From a bacterium (GTDB taxonomy: Bacteria; Desulfobacterota; DSWW01), in NCBI GenBank assembly GCA_030609865.1, contig JAUWSZ010000220.1:1-5511 (forward strand): DNA of 5,511 bases. The letters run 5' to 3'. The notes below the pieces were generated by a model, which saw only the letters and a list, made by a program, of their open reading frames with translations, had not been told where the DNA came from and did no database searches. Made by a program: the position numbers and the translations under genes. Each line of letters begins with the position of its first letter. Position 1 is the stretch's first letter. Below are positions 1 through 5,325 of this stretch, in pieces.

Positions 1-215
1 CCGCAACTCGTGAAGATGATCTCGTCCGGTTGCGCCCCGAGAAGGGAGGCCACCCTCTCCCGGGCATCTTCCACCTTGCGGTTCACCTGGCCCCCAAAAA
101 AGTGCATGCTGGACGGGTTGCCGTACAGGTCATGGAAGTAGGGCAGCATCTCCTCCACGACTTCCGGAGCGACCTGGGTCGTTGCGTTGTTGTCGAGGTA
201 GACCGTCTTTGTCAT
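1..215 (-). CDS. nifS: Cysteine desulfurase NifS, N-terminal part only (cut by window edge)
   Basis: Class V aminotransferase-fold, PLP-dependent cysteine desulfurase, which takes sulfur from cysteine as a persulfide and hands it to the NifU scaffold. Only the first 71 codons are inside the window. The translation begins MTKTVYLDNNATT, the hallmark start of the NifS/IscS family. It continues with YGNPSSMH (residues 31-38) and ends in IIFTSC just before the edge, where family members read on as (S/T)xGTExxN. The PLP lysine and the catalytic cysteine loop lie beyond the window. The ATG overlaps the nifU stop codon as ATGA (212-215), and an AGAGGA ribosome site sits inside the nifU 3' end with nine bases of spacing. 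This points to translational coupling with nifU. I use the NifS rather than IscS name because the partner is a full-length NifU; the split between the two names is partly convention. Confidence 0.93.
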   Translation of the reverse strand, partial: MTKTVYLDNNATTQVAPEVVEEMLPYFHDLYGNPSSMHFFGGQVNRKVEDARERVASLLGAQPDEIIFTSC

Positions 216-1057
216 GGCGTCATTTCCTCTACTTCGATTTCAGGACTCACGAATTCCCGGAGCTTTTCCTGCACGTAGCCCTTGAGGGTGAATTCAGAAC
301 TCGGACACGAGGAGCAAGTCCCTCGGAATCCCACGAAGACCTTGTTGCCTTCCACGTCGACGAGGTCGATATCCCCGCCGTCCTGCTTCAGGGAAGGCCG
401 GATTTCCCGATCCATCGTCTCTTCGATCAGCTTGATCTTCTGCAGGTTCGTGAGCTTTCTCCCCGACTGTGCTGCGAGGGCCTTTTGCTCCCTCTCCGCC
501 TCTTCCGCGATTTCCCGCAGGATCTCCTGGATCTCCGGATGGCAGGTGCTGCAACCCCCTCCCGCCTTCGTGTAGTGCGTCACCTGCTCCACCGTCTTCA
601 GGCCGTTCAGCTTGGCAACCTCCATGATCTCCTCCCCCGAACTCCCGAAGCACTTGCACACGACGTCTTCAGGGTCTTCTCGCTTCGTCTCTCCCCTGTA
701 ATGGGCGATGGCAGCTTCAAGGGCTTCCTTGCCCATGACCGAGCAGTGCATCTTCTCTTCAGGCAGCCCTCCGAGGTAGTCTGCGATGCCCTGGTTCGTG
801 ATCTTCTCGGCCTCTTCGATGGTCTTGCCCTTGATCATCTCGGTCAACGCGGACGAGGAGGCAATCGCACTGGCGCACCCGAAGGTCTTGAACATCGCTT
901 CTTTGATCTTCCCTTCCTCGTCCAGCTTGAAGGTCAGGTGCAAGGCGTCTCCGCAGGCCAGAGAACCCACGTCTCCCACCCCGTCCGGATTCTCCACCTC
1001 GCCCACGTTCCTGGGGTTCTTGAAATGCTCCAATACTTTCTCTGTGTATTCCCACAT
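212..1057 (-). CDS. nifU: Fe-S cluster scaffold NifU, full three-domain form
   Basis: A 281-residue scaffold on which [2Fe-2S] and [4Fe-4S] clusters are built from NifS-derived sulfur and then passed to apoproteins in the cytoplasm. All three NifU domains are visible. The IscU-like domain (about 1-125) has its three ligand cysteines C35 (in ACGD, with the conserved Asp37), C61 (FGCASA) and C105 (MHCSVMG). The central BFD-type [2Fe-2S] domain (about 130-180) has C134 and C136 (VCKCFG) plus C169 and C172 (GGGCSTC). The C-terminal Nfu domain (about 205-275) has the CxxC motif C248/C251 (GTCSSCPSS). Length is normal for the family and no key residue is missing. The ATG at 1057 is preceded by GGAGAGG at 1065-1071 with seven bases of spacing. 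It sits 48 bases after cysE and overlaps nifS by four. In non-diazotrophic anaerobes this NIF-type pair commonly serves general Fe-S assembly, and no nitrogenase gene is visible here. Confidence 0.96.
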   Translation of the reverse strand: MWEYTEKVLEHFKNPRNVGEVENPDGVGDVGSLACGDALHLTFKLDEEGKIKEAMFKTFGCASAIASSSALTEMIKGKTIEEAEKITNQGIADYLGGLPEEKMHCSVMGKEALEAAIAHYRGETKREDPEDVVCKCFGSSGEEIMEVAKLNGLKTVEQVTHYTKAGGGCSTCHPEIQEILREIAEEAEREQKALAAQSGRKLTNLQKIKLIEETMDREIRPSLKQDGGDIDLVDVEGNKVFVGFRGTCSSCPSSEFTLKGYVQEKLREFVSPEIEVEEMTP

Positions 1058-1064
1058 TTTCCTA

Positions 1065-1071
1065 CCTCTCC
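1065..1071 (-). promoter_or_regulatory. Ribosome binding site of nifU
   Basis: On the minus strand this reads GGAGAGG, seven bases before the nifU ATG. It is a strong Shine-Dalgarno match that fixes the nifU start at 1057. There is no clear hairpin plus T-run in the 48-base cysE-nifU gap, consistent with read-through from cysE. Confidence 0.7.
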
Positions 1072-1105
1072 ATCTGTTGTTCCGACCCTGGTTTGTCTTT
1101 ACAAT

Positions 1106-2092
1106 TCATATCTGAAAATCGATGACCGGCTCCTTCTCCTCGACGCGTCCTTCCCGGACCTGCAACCGGGGCGGTTCGATCACCACCTTGGTTCCGGCCG
1201 GGATGGTGCCCGTGAGCCAGACGTTTCCTCCGATGACCGATCCAGTGCCGATCGTCGTGTCTCCTCCCAGTATCGTGGCTCCCGCGTAAATCGTCACGCT
1301 GTCCTCGACCGTCGGGTGCCTCTTGGTTCCCCGCACCAGCTCCCCGGTCTCGTCCCGGGGCAGGCTCAGCGCTCCCAGCGTCACCCCCTGGTAAATCTTC
1401 ACATCGTCTCCGATCACGCAGGTTTCCCCGATGACCACGCCGGTCCCGTGGTCGATGAAGAAGCGCTCCCCGATGTGTGCACCCGGATGGATGTCGATCC
1501 CGGTCACGGTGTGCCCGTATTCCGTCATGATGCGAGGCAGGATGGGTATCTCCTGGTGGAACAGCTCGTGGGCTACCCGGTAGATCGTCATGGCCTTGAT
1601 CCCCGGATAGCCGAAGATGATCTCCTCGAAACGGGATACCGCAGGATCCCCCGCCATCGCCGCCTTCACGTCACCTCGCAACAGCCTTCGGATGTTTGGG
1701 ATCTTCTTCATAAAATCGATCGTCTCTTCCCGTCCCCTCCGCATGCATCGATCACAGACCCGATGGGCCCCCACACAATCGTGGCGGAGGCTCTTGGCGA
1801 TCTGCTGGCTGAATCCCTCGTAGATCTGGTTCATTTTGGTGCCGAGGTAATACCTGTAATTGATCCGATCCGCCCTCCAGTTTCCGTAGTAGCCGGGATA
1901 GATCACCTCATGGACCTCATCCAGGATCCCGATGATCTCCTCCCGGGAGGGCATCGGGTAGTCTCCGACGTTGGCCAGAATGTCGTCCTGAACATAGGTC
2001 TCCGCCACCTCGTCCACGATCCCGATGATCTGCTCCTTCAGGTCGAGGTCGGATTCCCTGGTCATGACCTCTTTTTCTTTCCTGACGCGCAT
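1106..2092 (-). CDS. cysE: Serine O-acetyltransferase, EpsC-type CysE
   Basis: Transfers acetyl from acetyl-CoA to L-serine, giving O-acetylserine, the precursor sulfhydrylated to cysteine; cytosolic. The 328 residues have an all-helical N-terminal part (about 15-195) and a C-terminal left-handed beta-helix of hexapeptide repeats (about 196-300). The catalytic pair is visible: D200 in GIDIHPGA and H215 in FIDHGTGVV, with the 15-residue spacing found in E. coli CysE (D143/H158). R258-H259 in KRHPTVED matches the conserved substrate/CoA-site RH. The longer loop GALSLPRDETGELVRGTKRHP (about 240-260) and the long N-terminus are typical of the EpsC branch and distinct from the 273-residue enterobacterial enzyme. 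A cysteine-rich stretch, C106...C113-x2-C116, lies in the helical domain. The start at 2092 has GGGGA nine bases upstream. An internal ATG at 2065 (319 residues, after AGGAAAG and AAGAGG) is an equally credible start. No cysK is visible nearby. The product would supply cysteine for the downstream nifS. Confidence 0.94.
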   Translation of the reverse strand: MRVRKEKEVMTRESDLDLKEQIIGIVDEVAETYVQDDILANVGDYPMPSREEIIGILDEVHEVIYPGYYGNWRADRINYRYYLGTKMNQIYEGFSQQIAKSLRHDCVGAHRVCDRCMRRGREETIDFMKKIPNIRRLLRGDVKAAMAGDPAVSRFEEIIFGYPGIKAMTIYRVAHELFHQEIPILPRIMTEYGHTVTGIDIHPGAHIGERFFIDHGTGVVIGETCVIGDDVKIYQGVTLGALSLPRDETGELVRGTKRHPTVEDSVTIYAGATILGGDTTIGTGSVIGGNVWLTGTIPAGTKVVIEPPRLQVREGRVEEKEPVIDFQI

Positions 2093-2137
2093 CCTCAGAG
2101 ATCCCCGTCACCTTGCGGATTGGGAAAACAAAGGTTC

Positions 2138-2155
2138 AAGATCGCCGTAGATCTT
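2138..2155. promoter_or_regulatory. Possible operator: inverted repeat AAGATC-N6-GATCTT
   Basis: A perfect 6-base inverted repeat with a 6-base spacer, in the 93-base gap between gltA and cysE. It overlaps the candidate -10 box at 2151-2156. Size and placement suit a dimeric repressor site, but a 6+6 palindrome can arise by chance and I recognise no named regulator consensus. It does not fit the IscR type 2 pattern. A weak RNA hairpin is an alternative. Confidence 0.3.
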
Positions 2156-2179
2156 ACCAGATACAACACAATTTTTGAA
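2151..2179 (-). promoter_or_regulatory. Candidate sigma-70 promoter for cysE-nifU-nifS
   Basis: On the minus strand, TTCAAA (2174-2179) is followed after exactly 17 bases by TAAGAT (2151-2156). Each hexamer matches 4 of 6 consensus positions. Transcription would start near 2144, about 50 bases ahead of the cysE ATG. It lies just downstream of the gltA stop codon (2186). This is modest evidence only: read-through from gltA could also drive cysE. Confidence 0.35.
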
Positions 2180-2185
2180 TCCGCA

Positions 2186-3331
2186 TCACTTTTTTCTTTT
2201 CTCCATCGAAACATATCTTCGGGGCAGCTTCCCGACGAACATGGAACGGGGCCGCATGAGCCGATTGTCCGCATGCTGTTCCATCACATGGGCGGTCCAG
2301 CCCGCCGTACGGGAGGCGGCAAACACCGTTGTGTAATACTCCACGGGGATCCCCAGCGCGTGCTGAACAGTTGCCGAGTAGAAATCCACGTTCGGGTAGA
2401 TCCCCTTGCTCTTCTTCACCTGCTGCTCGATGCGGCGGCTGATAGCGTAATAGCGATGGCAGGCAACGTCCCCGCCGCAGACATCCTCGGAATACTTGCG
2501 GAGATGCCGGGCACGAGGGTCTTCCACCTTATAGACGCGATGGCCGAAGCCCATGATCCGTTCCCGCCGGGCCAGCAGGCCGTTGATGTAGTCCTCCACG
2601 TCGTCGGGAGACCCGATTCCCTCCAGCATCTCCATGACCCTCTGATTGGCCCCTCCGTGCAGTGGCCCCTTCAGGGCCCCGATTGCTGACGTGACCGCGG
2701 CATAGATGTCGGCCAGCGTGCTGGCCGTCACCCTGGCCGCAAAGGTGGAGGCATTGAACCCGTGATCCGCGTGGAGCACGAACATCAACTCGATCGCCTC
2801 GCAAGTCTTCCTGTCCGGCTCCTGTCCCGTGAACATCCTCAGGAAATTGACGGCTATACTCTTCTTCGGGTCGGGAGGGAGCAGCTCTTTCCCGTTGTAG
2901 ATCCGGTAGAAGCCGGCGATGATCGCCGGCACCTTGGCAACGAGTCGGGCCGCCTTGCGGCGATTCGCCTCCACCGAGTTGTCCTCGGTCTCCTTGTCGT
3001 AGAGTGCGAGGTCCGAAACCGCGGAACGCAGCATGACCATCGGGTGCACACCTCTCGGGACCCGCTTGAACCATTGCACGAGAGGACGCGGCAAGGTCAT
3101 CTCCGGGATCAATTCGGCCCGGAAGTCCTTCATCTCTCGCTTCGTGGGCAACCGGTCGTTCCAGAGAAGATACACGCATTCCTCGTAAGAGGCGTGCTTC
3201 GCCAGATCGTTGATGTCGTAGCCGGCGTAGTACAGCTTTCCGTTCACACCATCCACATACCCGATGCGGGTCTCCGCGGCGATCACATCCTCGAGGCCCC
3301 GAATAGCAACCCCTTTTGTTTGCGGTTCCAT
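2186..3331 (-). CDS. gltA: Citrate synthase (short, archaeal/Gram-positive-like type)
   Basis: Condenses oxaloacetate with acetyl-CoA to citrate, the entry step of the TCA cycle and of glutamate synthesis; cytosolic. The 381 residues cover a complete citrate synthase. The N-terminal AAETRIGYVDGVNGKLYYAGYD region (about 18-39) is typical, and HPMVMLRSAVS lies at 96-106. HADHGFNAST (187-196) carries the conserved substrate histidines. The catalytic triad is H225 (KGPLHGGAN), H264 (GFGHRVYK) and D316 (YPNVDFYSA). Citrate-contacting arginines R341 (SRTAGWTAH) and R360 (LMRPRS) are present. There is no extra N-terminal NADH-regulated domain of the E. coli kind (about 427 residues). The Re-type citrate synthase used by some anaerobes is unrelated, so this is the Si type. 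A 2-methylcitrate synthase is closely similar and cannot be excluded; no prpB or prpD is visible. AAGGGGG lies 11 bases before the ATG. The gene starts 54 bases after apbE ends. Confidence 0.93.
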   Translation of the reverse strand: MEPQTKGVAIRGLEDVIAAETRIGYVDGVNGKLYYAGYDINDLAKHASYEECVYLLWNDRLPTKREMKDFRAELIPEMTLPRPLVQWFKRVPRGVHPMVMLRSAVSDLALYDKETEDNSVEANRRKAARLVAKVPAIIAGFYRIYNGKELLPPDPKKSIAVNFLRMFTGQEPDRKTCEAIELMFVLHADHGFNASTFAARVTASTLADIYAAVTSAIGALKGPLHGGANQRVMEMLEGIGSPDDVEDYINGLLARRERIMGFGHRVYKVEDPRARHLRKYSEDVCGGDVACHRYYAISRRIEQQVKKSKGIYPNVDFYSATVQHALGIPVEYYTTVFAASRTAGWTAHVMEQHADNRLMRPRSMFVGKLPRRYVSMEKRKK

Positions 3332-3385
3332 GGCTTCGTTTTCCCCCTTTTGACACGTGGGTTGATGGTCCGCTTTCTTGTTTTA

Positions 3386-4465
3386 TTAATTTCTTATCTC
3401 ATTATGCTTTTGATGCGAGTCGAAGGGGTTGGGTTTCTCATCGGGCAGGCCATCACCCGCCCCTGCCAGGCCCGAGGAAGCGGTGATCTTCCCATCCGAA
3501 TCCACGATGATTCCCTCGACTTGAGGGAGTTCTTCCAAGAGGGCCAGCCCTCCCTCCGGCCCCAGGACGAAGACCGCCGTCGCGAGGGCGTCTGCCGTCA
3601 TGGCACTGCTCGCGGTCACCGTCACGCTCATGCACCCTGTACTCGGATACCCTGTTCGAGGGTCCAGGATGTGATGAACCCGCTTTCCGTTGACGACCCG
3701 GTAGCGCTCATAGTCGCCGGAGGTTGCCACGGCCAGGTTGGAGACGGGGAGTACGCAAATGTTCTTATTGTGGGCTCTCGGGTTTCTCACCCCCACCTTC
3801 CAGACCTCGCCGTTCCCCTTCCGCCCAAAGGCAAGGAGGTCCCCCCCAGCGCTGACGATGCCTCCCTTGATCCCGGATTCTCGCAGAATCCCGACAGCCC
3901 TGTCCACTGCATACCCCTTGGCGATGCCTCCGAGCGAGATCTCCATGCCCGCCTCCTCCAGGAACACGGTCGAGTCCCTTTCGTGCAGGCGGATCCTTCT
4001 GTAGTCGACGATCTTCAGGCGATTCCCCACCACATCAGGCGCAGGCACCTGAAAGTCCGGCCGGCTGAAATCCCAGAGGTCTCCGAGGCCCTGGACCGTG
4101 ATGTCGAAGGCTCCGCTGCTCATCCGAGAGAACCGTCTCGACTCTCGTACCAGCCGGTAGATCTCTCCATCCACTTTGACGGACCTCGCGCCTGCCGACC
4201 GGTTGATCTCGGATATCTTGGAGTCCTTCCTTCGGACAGACAGCTTCTGCTCGATCCGCTCGATCTCCGCATAGGCCCTTTCCACCGCCCTCTCCGAGGC
4301 ATCCCGGTCAGGGGCCCAGAGGATCATCTCGACCGAGGTGCCCATCATCGGCCGCTCGAAGGCGAGCCTCTCCGCGAATGCCCGGGGAACAGCGGGCACA
4401 CAAGCCAACACAACCACGAGGAGAGAGAGGACGTGGCAGTTCCTAATCCGGCCAACCCGGGACAT
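3386..4465 (-). CDS. apbE: FAD:protein FMN transferase ApbE, exported
   Basis: Flavin transferase that uses FAD and Mg2+ to attach FMN through a phosphoester to Thr/Ser of redox proteins such as RnfG/RnfD or NqrB/NqrC, acting outside the cytoplasmic membrane. I place the start at 4465 (359 residues). GGGGG is 10 bases upstream, and the new N-terminus is an export signal: MSRVGRIRNC, a hydrophobic core LLVVVLAC (15-22), then AFA before E32. C22 could be a weak lipobox cysteine, while AFA|E suggests ordinary signal peptidase; both remain open. Family motifs follow in order: MMGTSVEM (40-47), SSGAFDITV (116-124), SLGGIAKGYAVD (177-188), SAGGDLLAFG (205-214), ATSGDYERY (247-255), HHILDPRTGYP (264-274) and the metal-site TADALATAVFVLG (290-302, D292). 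Nothing essential is missing. The reading frame stays open up to 4606, but that adds an unlikely 47-residue leader that would contain the candidate promoter. It is first in the gene series; its flavoprotein substrate is not in the window. Confidence 0.93.
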   Translation of the reverse strand: MSRVGRIRNCHVLSLLVVVLACVPAVPRAFAERLAFERPMMGTSVEMILWAPDRDASERAVERAYAEIERIEQKLSVRRKDSKISEINRSAGARSVKVDGEIYRLVRESRRFSRMSSGAFDITVQGLGDLWDFSRPDFQVPAPDVVGNRLKIVDYRRIRLHERDSTVFLEEAGMEISLGGIAKGYAVDRAVGILRESGIKGGIVSAGGDLLAFGRKGNGEVWKVGVRNPRAHNKNICVLPVSNLAVATSGDYERYRVVNGKRVHHILDPRTGYPSTGCMSVTVTASSAMTADALATAVFVLGPEGGLALLEELPQVEGIIVDSDGKITASSGLAGAGDGLPDEKPNPFDSHQKHNEIRN

Positions 4466-4475
4466 CGTGTTCAGG

Positions 4476-4480
4476 CCCCC
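4476..4480 (-). promoter_or_regulatory. Ribosome binding site deciding the apbE start
   Basis: Minus-strand GGGGG lies ten bases before the ATG at 4465. Together with the signal peptide that begins at that ATG, it favours this start over the upstream one at 4606. A second purine tract (AAAGGGGGAG) is further upstream and badly spaced. Confidence 0.5.
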
Positions 4481-4564
4481 TGCTCCCCCTTTGAACGGGA
4501 AGACGTGGCAAGTGCAATTGCGTTTGAAGTTTGCGTCCAGCCTCACCCCAACAGGAACCGTCAT

Positions 4565-4594
4565 AGGATACCCGGAGTAGGAAGTAGATGGCAA
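4565..4594 (-). promoter_or_regulatory. Candidate sigma-70 promoter for apbE
   Basis: On the minus strand, TTGCCA (4589-4594, 5 of 6 consensus matches) and TATCCT (4565-4570, 4 of 6) are separated by 18 bases. Transcription would begin near 4558, giving a leader of about 93 bases before the ATG at 4465. It would head the whole apbE-gltA-cysE-nifU-nifS series. Judged by eye only. Confidence 0.4.
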
Positions 4595-4672
4595 CTTGAG
4601 CGACAACGAATCTTAGACCAGGAAAGGTGCATCGATATAGCAAGAGACAACGTATTCATCTAAAACCCTTTT

Positions 4673-4677
4673 GGGAG
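4673..4677 (+). promoter_or_regulatory. Ribosome binding site of the 150-residue gene
   Basis: GGGAG lies nine bases before the ATG at 4687. This is better placed than any site before the possible upstream GTG at 4627, so it decides the start. Confidence 0.55.
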
Positions 4678-4686
4678 AATCCAGAC

Positions 4687-5139
4687 ATGAAAGACCCAAA
4701 GAGCCTACACTTGAAATTGCAGGAGTATGCAGATTGTTTCTCAGAGTCGGATGCCGCCAGGGAACTCGAAGAGATCAGCAACAAGGGGGCGGGTGGCGAC
4801 ATCACCGCAGACATGACCGACCTGGCACTCAAGTACCTGTCCACCGCGATCCTTCATGGCATCGAAGAAGAGGCACAGAAGATCCAGATCACCCGGGAGG
4901 GAGCTCTGGGGGGGAACTGTAAGCTGATCGGGAAGAAAGAGACATCCCTTCCCAAGCCTCCGACCGGCCTTGCCGGGGAAATGGTGGGAATCATTCGCTG
5001 CATTACGGATCGTGAAGCAGACATCGGAGAGTCGAAATTGGCCTATGGGCTACGCAACGACCGGCTGGAAATCGACGTGAGCATCCACAAGTCCGGGGAA
5101 AAAGAGGTCATGGGGCTCACCCTGCCCACGACCAGGTAG
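4687..5139 (+). CDS. Uncharacterised cytosolic protein, 150 residues
   Basis: I do not recognise the family. The start at 4687 has GGGAG nine bases upstream; a GTG at 4627 would add 20 residues with no good ribosome site. The protein has no signal peptide or membrane segment. Residues 5-70 look helical and charged (LQEYADCFSESDAARELEEI, then TDLALKYLSTAILHGIEEEA). A glycine-rich turn KGAGGD lies at 33-38 and EGALGGNCKL at 71-80. The end (127-147) alternates like beta strands: RLEIDVSIHKSGEKEVMGLT. Cysteines are C17, C78 and C105, with no CxxC or other metal motif. Codon use resembles its neighbours and the acidic/basic pattern is protein-like, so I take it as real. It is divergent from apbE and convergent with the flavodoxin-like fragment. 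Function is unknown, and context does not settle it. Confidence 0.8.
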   Translation: MKDPKSLHLKLQEYADCFSESDAARELEEISNKGAGGDITADMTDLALKYLSTAILHGIEEEAQKIQITREGALGGNCKLIGKKETSLPKPPTGLAGEMVGIIRCITDREADIGESKLAYGLRNDRLEIDVSIHKSGEKEVMGLTLPTTR

Positions 5140-5215
5140 GCGCAGGCGCTGGACGACTTTTTGTAAGACCTGGTGCGCAGGCCGTTCAAAAACGTCCATA
5201 TGCAAGGCGCGCGAA

Positions 5216-5245
5216 ACATGCCCGCGCGAAGGCGGGGGTCCATGT
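5216..5245. repeat. Nested hairpin ACATGCCCGC / GCGGG-bulge-CATGT
   Basis: ACATG (5216-5220) pairs with CATGT (5241-5245). Inside it, CCCGC (5221-5225) pairs with GCGGG (5232-5236), leaving a 6-base loop and a 4-base bulge GGTC. The core resembles the common dispersed CCCGCG...GCGGG-type intergenic repeat seen in many bacteria, which would make the larger palindrome a composite. That resemblance is by memory only. Confidence 0.5.
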
Positions 5246-5253
5246 AACGATGA

Positions 5254-5270
5254 GGCGTACACCGTACGCC
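5254..5270. repeat. Perfect hairpin GGCGTAC-ACC-GTACGCC
   Basis: A 7-base perfect stem with a 3-base loop forms the central tip of the larger palindrome. Pairing continues imperfectly outward (TG at 5251-5252 with CA at 5272-5273). It is stable, but no T-run follows on either strand, so it is not a classic intrinsic terminator. Confidence 0.65.
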
Positions 5271-5325
5271 GCAGTGACGAAGGATGAGTGCAACGCCGCA
5301 GATGGGCGTTTTGGGACGGCCTGCT

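Larger units (their letters stand above)
4466..4686. other. Divergent intergenic region between apbE and the 150-residue gene
   Basis: A 221-base gap between two genes pointing away from each other, so it should hold both promoters. The apbE side has a reasonable promoter candidate and ribosome site. On the plus-strand side I see only weak hexamers (for example TATAGC near 4636) and no acceptable -35 partner. I see no tRNA, riboswitch fold, strong inverted repeat or short conserved gene. Confidence 0.5.
5178..5323. repeat. 146-base imperfect palindromic intergenic element
   Basis: The outer arms 5178-5203 (starting CAGGCCGTTCAAAAACG) and 5298-5323 are inverted copies matching at 22 of 26 positions, and two of the mismatches would be G-U pairs in RNA. 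The stem continues inward with GGCG (5206-5209) against CGCC (5294-5297). Two smaller hairpins (5216-5245 and 5254-5270) sit inside, so the transcript could fold as a branched structure on either strand. The right end lies two bases beyond the stop codon of the flavodoxin-like gene, and the left end lies 38 bases after the stop of the 150-residue gene. It may act as a two-way terminator or mRNA 3' stabiliser, though there is no clean T-tract. I recall similar sequences dispersed between genes in Desulfobacterota-type genomes. That recollection is not verified here, and only one copy is in this window. Confidence 0.75.

Noticed and set aside
182..2689. 835-codon open frame on the plus strand, antisense to nifU, cysE and gltA
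   Set aside because: All four complete minus-strand genes share one frame, and this frame is in exact codon register opposite them. It stays open because the genes avoid the codons TTA, CTA and TCA. The translation is low-complexity (many H, R, D, L, P) and matches nothing, while the opposite strand encodes complete known enzymes.
2762..4663. 633-codon open frame on the plus strand, antisense to gltA and apbE
   Set aside because: It is the same codon-register shadow as the frame before it, separated only by a TCA serine codon in gltA. There is no ribosome site and no recognisable domain.
4595..4672. Plus-strand promoter for the 150-residue gene (for example TATAGC near 4636)
   Set aside because: No -35 hexamer with better than about half matches lies at 16-18 bases, so I could not support a specific call.
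4627..4686. Longer start (GTG at 4627) for the 150-residue gene
   Set aside because: The only purines upstream are nearly touching the GTG, and the extra residues look like translated leader. The ATG at 4687 has a correctly spaced GGGAG.
5140..5177. Intrinsic terminator after the 150-residue gene (GGCGCAGGCGC then TTTTT at about 5158-5162)
   Set aside because: The GC-rich stretch can form only a 3-4 base stem with too small a loop, and the T-run is not directly after it. Termination more likely depends on the palindrome that follows or on Rho.
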